A stretch of DNA of 16,751 nt from Funneliformis mosseae (Eukaryota; Glomeromycota; Glomeromycetes; Glomerales; Glomeraceae). Position numbers and translations under genes: made by a program. The notes beneath the pieces were generated by a model. It saw nothing but the letters and a program-made list of their open reading frames with translations. It ran no database searches and had not been told where the DNA came from. Positions 1 to 9,179 of this stretch are shown here, piece by piece. Position 1 is the stretch's first letter, and every line of letters begins with the position of its first letter. The DNA lies in the NCBI GenBank assembly GCA_910592005.1, contig CAJVPP010002011.1, positions 1-16,751 of the forward strand. The letters run 5' to 3'.

Positions 1-600
1 ATTTGATGGTTGAAGGCATGTTTCTATTATAAAAAGTAAAAAATTAACTAAAATTCAACTTAAGTTTCGTCCGATTTTGATGGTTTAAGGCATATTTCTA
101 TTATAAAAGCAAAAAAAATCAGAAAAATTGACTAAAATTCAACATAATTTTCGTCCGATTTGATGGTTGAAGGCATGTTTCTATTATAAAAAGTAAAAAA
201 ATCAGAAAAATTGACTAAAATTCAACTTAATTTTCGTCCGATTTGATGGTTAGAGGCATGTTTTTATTATAAAAAGTAAAAAAAATCAGAAAAATTCAAC
301 TTAAGTTTCATCTGATTTGATGGTTGAAGGCATGTTTCTATTATAAAAAGCAAAAAAATCAGAAAAATTCAACTATAATTTATCTGATTTAATAGTTGAA
401 GGTATATTTCTTTTATAAAAAGTAAAAAAATCACAAAAATCACAAAAATTCAACTTAAGTTTCATCCAATTTTGATGGTTAGAGGCATGTTTCTATTATA
501 AAAAGTAAAAAAAATCAGTTTTATTTTTGAAAGTTAACTAAAATACAGCTTTTTCTTCGTCTGATTTTGATAGTTGAGGGCGAAAATTGACTAAAATTTA
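1..600. repeat. Tandem repeat, 71-85 bp units
   Basis: Eight or so degenerate copies of an AT-rich unit carry the core GATTTGATGGTTGAAGGCAT, followed by TTTCTATTATAAAAAG and an A-rich tail. Core starts fall near 1, 73, 157, 241, 314, 385, 468 and 553. Spacings therefore fall into two classes, about 71-73 and 83-85 bp, which differ by an optional GACTAAAATT-like segment. The array is cut by the left edge of the window. No coding frame is visible. Copies near 540-600 are the most diverged, as expected at an array margin. Confidence 0.9.
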
Positions 601-805
601 ACCTAAGGTCTTTTTGTTCTTGGAACGATTTTTTTTTGGAATTTTGGTGGAATGTAAAAAGAAAAAATTTGGAAATTATTGAAATTATCTTTTAAAAAGT
701 TAAAAAATTAAGCTTATTTATATAAATATTCCTATATATCAGAAATAAACTCAAATAGTATATATTAAATCAATATTATTTTAGCAATCAGTTAAATCCG
801 AAAGT
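601..805. other. AT-rich spacer between two tandem arrays
   Basis: This spacer contains homopolymer runs and short AT-rich words. I see no open frame, splice-site series or repeat unit here. Confidence 0.6.
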
Positions 806-1965
806 TCGGTTCTTAGAAATGATAAATGATAATACTATTGTCCCTAAGGAATGATAAAACCATTGTGCTTTAGGAACGATAAATGCATTGTATCTAAGGA
901 ACGATAAAATCGTTGTTCCTTAAGTATAATAATACCATTGTCCTTAAGGAACAATAAAACTATCGTTCCTTAGGAATAATAAATGCATCTTACCTAAGGA
1001 ACAATAAAACCATTATTTCTTAGGTACGATAATACCATCATTACTAAGAAATAATAAAATCATTATTCTTTGAGTACGATAAAACCATTGTTCCTTAGGT
1101 ATGATAATATTATCGTCTCTAAGAAATGATAAAACTATCGTCCCTAAGGAATGATAATACCATTGTCCCTAAGGAACAATAAAACTATCCTTAAGGAATG
1201 ATAAATGCATCGTACCTTAGGAACGATAAAACTATCGTTTCTTAGGTACAAAAATACCATTGTCTCTAAGAAATGATAATACTATCATTCCTATAGGTAT
1301 GATAAAATTGTCATACTTAAGGAATATTAATACCATCGTATCTAAGGAATAATAATACCATCATGCCTTAGGAATGATAATATTATCATTCTAAGAAACG
1401 ATAATACCATTATCTCTAAGGAATGATAAAACTATCATCCCTAAGGAACGATAATACCATTGTCCCTAAAAAATGATAAAACTATCTCTAAGAAATGATA
1501 AATGCATCATATCTTAGAATGATAAAACCATCATCCTTAGGTATGATAATACCATCATTCCTAAGAAACGATAATACCATCGTCCCTAAAGAATGATAAT
1601 ACCATTGTCTCTAAAAAACGATAAAACCATTCCTAAAGAACGATAAATGCATCGTATCTAAGGAATGATAAAATCATCATACCTAAGGAACGATAATACC
1701 ATCATACTTAAGGAACGATAATACTATCATACCTAAGGAACGATAATACCATCATCCTAAGAAATGATAATACTATTGTCTCTAAGGAATGATAAAACTA
1801 TCATCTCTAAGGAACGATAAAACTATCGTCCCTAAAGAATGATAAAATCATTATCCCTAAAGAACGATAAATGCATTATACCTTAGGAATGATAATACCA
1901 TCATATTTTAGATACGATAAAATTGTCATACCTAAGGAACAATAATACCATCGTTCTTTAGGTAT
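806..1965. repeat. 25-bp minisatellite with GATAATACCATCGT units
   Basis: Roughly 45 tandem copies of a unit close to GATAATACCATCGTCCCTAA plus GGAAC. The main variants are AATACC versus AAAACT/AAAACC, ATCGT versus ATTGT, and CCCTAAGG versus CCTTAGG. A few units carry the alternative GATAAATGCATCGTA. Many junctions contain the self-complementary core CCTTAAGG or CCTAAGG, so the array could fold into serial small hairpins. Every unit also contains GATAA, the binding core of fungal GATA factors; whether that matters is unknown. No ORF runs through it. Confidence 0.92.
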
Positions 1966-1999
1966 GAGTATACCTATTGTACTAAAGAAACAGTGCAAC

Positions 2000-2230
2000 C
2001 GTTCCAATCAGACGTCAATTGGTTATTAATAAGATAAGTCGAATTTTGATATATACCAATCGGCTATAAGTATGCCAATCAGCTATAAATAAGATAGGTT
2101 GAATTTTGGCTGATTCTTAGCTGATTTTTGATGTATATCAATCGGCTAGGCTGATTTTTGATAATTTTCCGATTTTAGAATGATTTTAGGCCAATTTAAG
2201 CTGATTTTAGGCTGATTTTTGCATGTCTGA
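2000..2230. repeat. Degenerate CTGATTTT / CAATCGGCT repeats, possible left end of a decayed element
   Basis: The words ATCGGCT, GCTGATTTTT, TTTTAGGC and CCAATTTAAGCTGATT recur irregularly. The same vocabulary (CCAATCG, TTTAGGCC, GCCGAT) reappears around 5510-5600 on the far side of two divergent gene relics. This suggests the two sites are subterminal repeats of one old element. I could not find a clean terminal inverted repeat or target duplication, so this is inference from composition and position. Confidence 0.4.
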
Positions 2231-2582
2231 TTTTTTTGATTTCAACTAGTATATCGCTTGAACTATCACTTTAACTATCATCAGAATTATTGCTGAATCT
2301 GCCAGTAATCGTTAGTCTAAATTAATTGATATTTTTTACACACTTTCAATGTAAATTAGCATTGTTATTCTCTTCATAAATTTGTTGATCTTGAAGCTCT
2401 ATTTTGACCTTTTCAATATCTTGCTGATATTTATCATCTTGTTTGTCCATTATGATATATATTGATAAACTATCTAATGTTTCTTAAGTCAAAATTGGGG
2501 TATCTTCTGTATCACTTAGAAATAGTATATCTTTTAAATTTTCAATAGAAGGAAGATTCTGATATCTATGTCTTAGTTTTAT
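2196..2582 (-). pseudogene. Decayed coiled-coil ORF, minus strand
   Basis: Reading leftwards, one frame is open from 2582 to 2487, has a TAA at 2486-2484, then continues in the same frame through an ATG at 2450 to a TGA at 2348-2346. That last part is 34 residues, polar and heptad-like (begins MDKQDDKYQQDIEKVKIEL). A further block at 2270-2196 encodes a Ser/Asp run then LVEIKKIRHAK, bounded by in-frame TAA at 2273-2271. The composition (Lys, Glu, Gln, Asp, Ser) is clearly protein-like against the surrounding AT noise. I do not recognise the family. It diverges from the plus-strand relic starting near 2996, with about 400 bp between them, so both may derive from one mobile element. Confidence 0.4.
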
Positions 2583-2995
2583 TCATAGGTCATTATTGCA
2601 TGCTATTTTTGATCTTTTTCTTGATTTAGGAGATATTTTTTAATAAAAAATCGATAAAAATTAATTTTTTTTTCTTATAATCAACTGTTAGTTTATTTAT
2701 AATCACTTTAGAATTGAAGTTTAAATGATTTTTCACATAAGACTTAAATTAATTAAATATTAGTTTATTCTTGTCTGATTTGATATGCTATTTTTACATC
2801 ATTTAAAATTGATTTGAATCTATTTAAAAGTTTAATTTTTTATATATAAAGCAGCTCTTTTACAACTTATAATCAGACAACTTTTCATATTATTTCAAGC
2901 TCTTTTCAACTTCTAATCAGCTAACTTTTTCTGATATTATTTTACTTATATATACTTACTATGTTACATCTTGACAAATAAAGTATACTTAATAA
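2583..2995. other. Gap between divergent relics, no gene seen
   Basis: Very AT-rich, with stop codons in all frames. Near 2845-2950 the words AACTTATAATCAG and CAACTTCTAATCAGC form a loose pair of direct repeats. If the flanking relics were once divergent genes this would have been their shared promoter region, but no element stands out. Confidence 0.4.
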
Positions 2996-5070
2996 AAAAC
3001 TGGTAAATTTACGCTATCAAACCCTGATGCTACTAATGATTTTCAAGTTTTTTATCAAAATAATCTTGCAAGTAATATTCTGCCCTATAGTCGAAGTGGT
3101 TCCTCTAACAATACTCACAATGAAGTAATTTCTCTAGTAATACTTCATAACAAAGTGATTTTGCAAGTAACTTTTCATTTTCTTTACGAATTTTATTAAG
3201 ATCAGAGACACTTATAAACCTCTAAAAAAGGGTACTTAATATTCAATTACCAAATACTAATTTTAAAATTGATGATAATACGACAGCCAGACCTATGTTG
3301 GTAACACTCAGTAGTACTATAAGCTGCAATAATACTTCATTAATTAATCCAAAAGAAGGTATAATATCATATAATAATATGTTAATCTAAATTTCTTTGA
3401 TTCTGTATAAACTTTAATCTTGATATTTATTCAGAAATTGACAGACTTAAAGATCAAGTTGAGCAATGGAAAAGTCAGGTCAGATTCTAGCAGAACTGAC
3501 ATAACAATTTTGTTAAGCAGGCAAGGGAATTTCAGTCAAAATGGAATGCTTAAAGAAAGAAAACAAAGTATTAATCTATGTTAACAAAGAACTCAGAAGG
3601 AGGAGTAACGATGAATTAAGAAATGAAATTAACTAATATAAAAATAATCCTTTAGCAAATTATGATATCAATAACTTACCAGACGAATGTTCTCTCAGAC
3701 TAAAAAAATTGAAGAGTAAGATGCCTGTTACCAAAATTCACAAAATAGCTATAGATAATGCGAGGGTTCATAAATTCTGACTCTTATTATAATGGTCGAT
3801 TTAATTGTAACAAATTTTTTTTGAATATAAATAGAATGAAATGAAGAAAATTTTAAAGATCTTACCACCAAATTCAAAATGAAGTACGATAAGGTTTTAA
3901 TAGTCAAGAAAATAAACAAATTCAACAAAAGTTAGTTCCTGAACTCTTGAGGTCATTACGCCTATGTTATGTATATCCTTCATATGTCTAAATAAAAGAT
4001 TGGCTTAAGCGTTACATAAACATAGAAAATAGTTATTTGTTAATCCAGAAAGGAGAACAGGATCGCACGAATAGACTGTCTACAATAATAATCAGATAAT
4101 AGAGGTACGAAATTTGTTTATACCTTGTAACATTCTAACATTTATCTAACATTTAACGTTATACTAATATCTAACATTCTAACTTTTATCGATGCTAACA
4201 TCTAACTTTCTAAGTTTTATCGATACTAACATTTATATAACATTCTAACATTATACTAACATTCTAACATTTATTGACACTAACATTCAAAATGACATAA
4301 CGTTCATTGTTAACATTATTCAGAAAAAGGATCGTTAAATAAGAGGTGCAAAATCTTTATTCAATACTAATGATCTACAAATCGTGAATTATAAGCAAGA
4401 CGAGTTATAAAAATATTCAAGAATTCGGCATACATATCACTCCTTGGAACTATCAGAGACAGACCAGGAAGATGATGAAAAATGACTGCTGGTCATGTAC
4501 GATTATTCTTGATGCTCCAATGAGGTTTGGTGATGATAATTTGTTGATGTATTTGCTTATAACGAACAACTAAAGTTTATTTTATAATTTTAGCTCAAGA
4601 AACTTTTAAGAGAAACTTTTGAAAGACAAGCACTTTCTCAACAATCGATTCAATTGTCAAGAGATCGAATTTACGATAATGATTGATATACTAAAGAATA
4701 ATCACCACCTGAAGACACGCTGAACTGTACTCGTAAACAAACTCTAGACAATCGAACTTCAACAGAGAAAGCAAAAGAAAAAGCCGATAAAACCAAAGAC
4801 AAGAAGAATAAAGCTAAAGAAAAAGCACCTGCCGGTAATCTTGAAATACCTGTCGGCGATTGTGAAGGTAATGCAAACTGATTTCAAGTAACTACTGGAG
4901 ACTACGATGTATTTACGCTCAATTATGTACTTGAAGAAGAACAACTTCACGGAGAAAAACTAACTACAAGCATGATTAGAGGAGCCATTCGGTCAAGTCA
5001 ACAGCAATATTTCGATGACGTTCCCCAATATTATTCCGACAACGAATATGACGAAGAGAGTGACGCATAG
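2996..5070 (+). pseudogene. Multi-block decayed gene of a probable mobile element
   Basis: A series of protein-like blocks lies on one strand, broken by stops and frame changes. Block 2996-3199 is Asn/Ser-rich (NDFQVFYQNNLASNILPYS) and 3241-3387 is similar in style. Block 3422-3487 is a coiled-coil start (DRLKDQVEQWKSQ). Block 3541-3777 is Lys/Glu-rich with TAA at 3634. Block 3866-4096 has stops at 3890 and 3989 and contains LVPELLRSLRLCYVYPSY. Block 4421-4570 contains EFGIHITPWNYQRQTRKMMK. Block 4594-5070 has stops at 4684, 4699 and 4879; it is rich in Lys/Ala/Glu, then acidic, ending NEYDEESDA before TAG. TTTTATAATTTTAG at 4580-4593 looks like an old splice acceptor. I do not recognise the product. 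The plan (coiled coil, basic middle, acidic tail) would suit a nucleic-acid-binding element protein, but that is a guess. Confidence 0.55.
4120..4320. repeat. CTAACATT-type repeat inside the gene relic
   Basis: Irregular reiteration of CTAACATT, CTAACTTT and TTTATCGATACTAACAT, the last occurring as two close copies near 4175 and 4212. It sits between two protein-like blocks of the surrounding relic and has probably expanded after, or contributed to, the loss of function. Confidence 0.75.
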
Positions 5071-5129
5071 GCGATTGATCATTTTTTGTTTGCCTATTTT
5101 TTTCGTTTTTCGATTTTATTCATTTTATT

Positions 5130-5360
5130 TTTTTTAGAATTTTTACTATTTTTAGAGTATATTTTATATAGAACAAACTTTCGAACGTTTTAAGTATTTT
5201 TATTATATTTTATAGCAACGTTTTAACTTTTTAGTATATATATTTTATACATTCGGATAATTTTAGTATATTTTATAACAAACATTTTGAATATTTGTAG
5301 TATGCATAATAAATATATTTAGTATACTTAATAGCAACATTTAGAACATATTTTTATAAA
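5130..5360. repeat. Imperfect repeats of TTTAGTATATTTTATA, about 50-65 bp apart
   Basis: Four or five copies of a pattern of TTTAGTATATTTTATAG followed by CAAC and a TTCGAA/TTTGAA-like word lie just downstream of the relic stop at 5070. They are strongly diverged from one another. A shorter triplet of GCTGATATTTT, GCTGGTATTTT and GCCGATATTT follows at 5383-5412. Confidence 0.6.
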
Positions 5361-5550
5361 ATAAAATTTGAATGATTTTTCGCTGATATTTTGCTGGTAT
5401 TTTGCCGATATTTACTAACTGTTACCCGAAAGTTAGTATAATCTCATTTTAATGTTAGATGGTTTTGTTCCATTTATTATGCTGATTCTCTAAAAATAGC
5501 CGAAAGTTATACAACATAGTGCCAATCGACTATTTTAGTGCCAACAAAAA

Positions 5551-5593
5551 ATCGGCCAGCTTTAGGCCAAAATTGGACCTAAAGCCGGCCGAT
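5551..5593. repeat. 43-bp imperfect palindrome
   Basis: ATCGGCC at 5551 pairs with GGCCGAT at 5587-5593, and GCTTTAGG at 5559-5566 pairs with CCTAAAGC at 5578-5585. Eighteen of 21 base pairs match around the centre at 5572. It is far more GC-rich than its surroundings. It lies at the right margin of the suspected decayed element and could be its subterminal hairpin. Confidence 0.8.
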
Positions 5594-5639
5594 CGATTTT
5601 TAGTCGAAATATTCCGACTAGTGTTTATAAACTAGATAG

Positions 5640-6074
5640 GTTTGAGATGTAACTTAAGAAAGTATTGTTTTATAATTTTCTTTATGTTAATTATTAGATT
5701 TATACAAATAAATCAAATAATAAAATTAAAAAAAATGCATTAATACTTTCTAAGTATTTTGAAGCCCTAAGAAAAAAGAAAAAAATATTATCAATTTCTA
5801 TGTTATAAAGCGAATCAACTGAAATAAAAAAAAAAATAAATTAAAATAATAAAACTAAATGAAAAACTTAATGAAGATAATAAGAATTAAGAAAGTGTTT
5901 ATTGCATCCTGAAAAATAGAATAAAATAATAAATAATTTAAAATAAATTAATGCTATCTTACGTGATACAACCTGAAAGAATTTGCCTAAAATTACTTAA
6001 AAGTCATCTAAAAAAAAAAAAAATAGCCGGAAAAAGATTCTATTTGGATTTCGTGAAACGTACCAGTACCATTG
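5640..6074. other. AT-rich spacer, nothing recognised
   Basis: This stretch is mostly A/T runs with stops in all frames. I see no gene, splice series or structured repeat before the hAT-like insertion. Confidence 0.6.
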
Positions 6075-6082
6075 ATAACAAT
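6075..6082 (+). repeat. Target site duplication, left copy (ATAACAAT)
   Basis: Identical to 6529-6536 and directly abutting the left terminus of the hAT-like element. Confidence 0.9.
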
Positions 6083-6528
6083 TAGGGATGCTAATGGTCA
6101 CGGTCATGACCGGTCATAACCGGTCATAACCGTGACCGATATCGGTCGGTCAAAGGCTTCTGACCGACCGGTTGACCGAGTGACTTGACTGAAAAACCAT
6201 GTTTTAAATAGTAAAAACATTTTATATTAAAATTAACAAAATCAACATTTTATTTAAATTTTGAAATTTTGAAAAAAAAATTAAAGTCCGTTATAATGCT
6301 GCGCCACTATATAAAAAGACGTAGTTTCAAAAAAATGCCATGCTAGGCAAGAATCAAAATTATAATATTTGGCTAAACTAAAATTTTCTATTAAGCCAAA
6401 ACTGCTCAATTGTATTACTATTAATCAGTTGGTCAACCGGTCAGTTAAAATCGGTCAGTTAACCGGTCGGTCGGTAAAAGGCCTTTGACCGACCGTTGAC
6501 CGACCACGACCGACCGTTATCATCCCTA
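6083..6528. mobile_element. Non-autonomous hAT-like element (MITE), complete, 446 bp
   Basis: The element begins TAGGGATGCTAATGGTC and ends with the complement of TAGGGATGATAACGGTC: eight perfect terminal bases, then two mismatches in the next nine. Both ends continue inwards for about 80-100 bp as arrays of GGTC, ACCGGTC and GACCGACC motifs, GC-rich against a very AT-rich core with no coding frame. The sequence ATAACAAT is directly repeated at 6075-6082 and 6529-6536 as a perfect 8-bp duplication; it fits the nTnnnnAn target preference known for hAT transposases. An autonomous relative elsewhere in the genome would have moved it. The intact duplication and clean ends suggest a fairly recent insertion. 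The superfamily is inferred from duplication length and TIR style, because no transposase is present. Confidence 0.9.
6096..6137. repeat. 42-bp near-perfect palindrome within the left TIR
   Basis: GGTCACGGT at 6096 pairs with ACCGTGACC at 6129-6137 through inner ATGACC/GGTCAT repeats. Nineteen of 21 pairs match. It could extrude as a hairpin or present paired transposase subterminal sites. Confidence 0.85.
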
Positions 6529-6536
6529 ATAACAAT
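6529..6536 (+). repeat. Target site duplication, right copy (ATAACAAT)
   Basis: Identical to 6075-6082 and directly abutting the right terminus of the hAT-like element. Confidence 0.9.
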
Positions 6537-6539
6537 GAT

Positions 6540-7090
6540 AGAATCATAATATTAGCGGGATACACATGTTCAATTGCTCAACTTGAAATGTCAGGTTTGG
6601 TTACACATATTCAGCAAAATGGTCTGTTATAATAGTGGAGTTTCAAAAAAAAAAGACCACAGATATTTTTGATACAATCATTATATTTATATGTAGTTTG
6701 ATCCGAAACAAAAATCCCGAAAGACAGTTTCTGAAAACAACGTTAGACTTGCTTGCGTCTTTACATTAACCACGGAAAATTGACTTTTTTTATTTATATA
6801 GTTTAGATAGATCTATATATATGTGCGCACGCTATTTTTTAATTAGAAATCATTTTTAATAGCAAATGAGAAAAAGACTTTAATAAACAATTATATATGC
6901 GAATTCTTTTCAACAAAAATTTACAATAAAATTCATTGACAAACTGATGATTCAAATTATCAAAAATGATATAAAAGTTTCACATCATCTCCCGCAATTT
7001 CACTATTAAACTATCTATCCGAATTTACATTATGTAAAAATTAACAAATTATAAGCTTTTCAGTAATTTCAATAAATTTATGTATCTATA
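6540..7090. other. Intergenic spacer, no gene seen
   Basis: AT-rich sequence between the hAT-like element and the 3' end of the minus-strand coiled-coil gene. TATATAGTTTAGATAGATC at 6795-6813 is a short AT stretch with no evident function. It presumably contains the 3' UTR of the minus-strand gene close to 7090. Confidence 0.5.
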
Positions 7091-7095
7091 TAATG

Positions 7096-7755
7096 CTACT
7101 CGATATATTTTGAGTCTTCAATTATTTCTATATTACCATGTTCGATGTTACCTCGATTCATCCTGACAGTGTTTTTTCGTATTTCTGAATTTAATTCATC
7201 AACTAATTCAAAATTTCCATGTTCAATATTACCTCGATTCATCCTGACTGTGTTTCTTCGTATTTCTGAATTTAATCCATCAACTAATCCTATATTTGCA
7301 CGATCATTTCTGGAACTATCACCAACTCGATTCCTCCTTACTGTGTTTCTTCTTGATTCCAAATTCTGAAGATCATTTTTCTTGATAGAAATTATTTCTT
7401 CCAGTGCTTCATCAAGCTGGCTATTTAATTCTTTGTTAATTTCATTTAAATGACTTATTTCATTTCGCAGTTTATTCATTTCTGACAGACATTTCTCACG
7501 TAGCTGTTCAAATTTTTTTCTATGATGACTTATTACTGTTTGAGAATTCTCATGTAGATTTTCAGAATTCTCACGCAGATTTTTTATTTCCGTTTGAGAA
7601 ATTTCAAGTTCATTTCGCAAACCAATTATTTTAGTTTGAGAATTTTCAATTTCATTTCGAAGATTTTTTATTTTTGTTTGAGAAATTTCAAGTTCATTTT
7701 GACAATCACGCTTTTCGTTTTTTAGTTTATGGTATTTATCCTTCCTAACAAACAT
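7096..7755 (-). CDS. Coiled-coil protein with C-terminal 27-residue repeats, unknown function
   Basis: A single uninterrupted frame. The first ATG is at 7755 (MFVRKDKYHKL), giving 219 aa. The frame is open upstream to 7842, but only through TTG codons, so I reject the longer start unless an upstream exon exists. Residues about 8-135 are a continuous coiled coil. Three tandem 14-residue (42-bp) double heptads of the form LRNE(I/L)E(N/I)SQTKI occupy about residues 19-60; the repeated DNA word is spaced 42 bp at 7595, 7637 and 7679. Residues 135-219 hold three copies of RRNTVRMNRGNIEHGNFELV-like repeats, spaced 81 bp (27 aa) and then 93 bp, basic and Asn/Arg-rich. There is no signal peptide or membrane segment. 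I do not recognise the family. Open repeats at two scales and preserved phase argue for a translated gene rather than a relic. Confidence 0.7.
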   Translation of the reverse strand: MFVRKDKYHKLKNEKRDCQNELEISQTKIKNLRNEIENSQTKIIGLRNELEISQTEIKNLRENSENLHENSQTVISHHRKKFEQLREKCLSEMNKLRNEISHLNEINKELNSQLDEALEEIISIKKNDLQNLESRRNTVRRNRVGDSSRNDRANIGLVDGLNSEIRRNTVRMNRGNIEHGNFELVDELNSEIRKNTVRMNRGNIEHGNIEIIEDSKYIE

Positions 7756-7940
7756 ATTTATCTTACTTTTCAATGTGGCTGATGCAGTTATAATGAAAAT
7801 ATTAATATTAAATTTAAAGGACTTAAAGATAGGCAAGGGCAATCTATTTGTCGTTAATAATAGGAATAGGTAGGTTCTTTGAGGTGTTTCAATAGTTTGT
7901 TAGATTTCCTACTTTATGCGAACACAATTGACCACTAAAC

Positions 7941-7950
7941 CTTTATATGT
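7941..7950 (-). promoter_or_regulatory. Possible TATA box of the coiled-coil gene
   Basis: ACATATAAAG is read on the minus strand, about 190 bp before the ATG at 7755. It is the only good TATA-like word between the ATG and 8000, but AT-rich sequence makes such matches common. Confidence 0.3.
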
Positions 7951-7959
7951 TTTCGAAAA

Positions 7960-8720
7960 TATCTATAAAGTAATAGTATTTATTCCCCCGTCAAAGGTTA
8001 AATTTTCTTCCGATAAAGGTAGGTATCCGATTGGTTCTTTCGGAACATCATAAAAAAGTATCCGTCCAAATTTCATTCACTCATTTCCTTTTTTGTCACA
8101 TACTAAATTTTGATCACCATTTTTCCATTTTCGCTTCATTATCCCTTATAAAGCATGGAGATAAAAGGTTAGATTTTTTTTACAAAGGCATGCAAAAAAG
8201 GAATATACATCTCAAACGTCATTTGCGTTTCATGGGTCTTCAACTGTGCCACCGACGATTATTTTATTGCATTAATCGGTATATAAAAAAGAACGTATGT
8301 GGTTGAAATGTTGGAAAAAAATTTTTTTTAAAAAATGTGTAAATGGCCATAGAATCGATATAAAAATTACGTCATTAAAAATTTAGCGATAAAATATTGC
8401 GTAAAACAAAAAAGTTGACGCAAATTGTAAATTGTCATAATAATCAAACCATTGTATTTTTAAAATTTAATAAATTTATAGTTTTTTGAGCTGTCATCAT
8501 TTTATTTAATAGAATATATTAATGATTCTATACTGGATGAATATTAGCAAAAATTCTATTTCCATATTTACAGTAAATGATATTAAAATAAAATGTTAAT
8601 ATTGATTTAAAAAAACTTAAAAATCCAACTCAAAAGAAATCGTCTAAAAAAGAAAAAATTAAATAAATCAAAAAACCTTTTTTTATGGAAAGCTGAAAAA
8701 AAATATAATATAAAATAATA
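7960..8720. other. Intergenic spacer, no supported gene
   Basis: A 91-codon plus-strand frame at 8031-8306 exists but starts at TTG. It is rich in Phe/His/Leu with no motif or domain, and there is no splice pattern around it. The rest, 8310-8720, is very AT-rich with stops in all frames. Confidence 0.5.
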
Positions 8721-8723
8721 ACA

Positions 8724-8730
8724 TATAAAA
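8724..8730 (+). promoter_or_regulatory. TATA box candidate (TATAAAA)
   Basis: TATAAAA lies within ACATATAAAAG and is followed after about 25-35 bp by a less AT-rich stretch (CTGTCGCACACTG) that would suit a transcription start. It stands upstream of three exon-like segments at 8935-9167. Confidence 0.4.
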
Positions 8731-8934
8731 GAAAGAAAAAACTTATCTGTCGCACACTGTAAAAATCAAATCTATCAAGTCGCTACAATCCGAAGTTATC
8801 GAAGGCCAAAACTAAAAAAAAAAATTATCTAATACTTGCAAAAAAAAAAAGAAAATATTCGATTACTGCAGTACTAAGCTGTTTGATAAGGCTTTATTTC
8901 GCTATTATTTATTTTTCACATTTTTTTCTTTTAG

Positions 8935-9167
8935 ACGAGACGATTATGCGATTTCTTTCGGGTTGGATCAGGTAAAGTTTTTTTTCTTTAATTTTAATTT
9001 TAATTTTTTTTTTACTTTTTCATTTGGGTCTCTTTAAACCGTTGTCTTATTTAGGTATTTGAATTGCTTCAGAAAGAATTAGTAAATCATTTTTGATTTT
9101 TTTTTAAATTTTATTTTTTGATTCATTTTTTTAATCTAAGGAATTGTATTACAAATATGCAGGGTAA
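8935..9167 (+). pseudogene. Three exon-like segments, probable gene remnant without a start
   Basis: Segment A, 8935-8971, lies between TTTTCTTTTAG and GTAAAG. Segment B, 9055-9081, lies between CTTATTTAG and GTAAAT. Segment C starts at 9141 after TTAATCTAAG. One phase stays open through all three: A reads RDDYAISFGLDQ (after 1 nt of a split codon), B reads VFELLQKEL, and C reads ELYYKYAG then TAA at 9165-9167. The implied introns are 83 and 59 bp, close to those of the well-supported gene at 10587-13184. No ATG in this phase can be found back to the TATA box, so either the first exon is lost or the transcript is non-coding. AATATGCAG followed by GTAAGT at 9156-9169 also offers a perfect donor, but no coding continuation was found. 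I do not recognise the protein. Confidence 0.35.
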
Positions 9168-9179
9168 GTGAAACCTTTT

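Noticed and set aside
806..1965. CRISPR-like array
   Set aside because: The 25-bp units are directly tandem with no unique spacers, and the context is eukaryotic.
4759..4950. 63-codon minus-strand Phe-rich frame
   Set aside because: It is the complement of the Lys/Glu-rich plus-strand relic and is membrane-like only because AAA/GAA read as TTT/TTC.
7744..7765. 22-bp intron GTAAGA...TTGTTAG at the start of the coiled-coil gene
   Set aside because: Borders look good but 22 bp is far below the 59-98 bp introns seen elsewhere, and it would remove the ATG.
7756..7842. 29-codon N-terminal extension of the coiled-coil protein
   Set aside because: It is open only from a TTG codon; the first ATG in a eukaryotic gene context is at 7755.
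8031..8306. 91-codon plus-strand frame
   Set aside because: It starts at TTG, has no motif and has no splice context.
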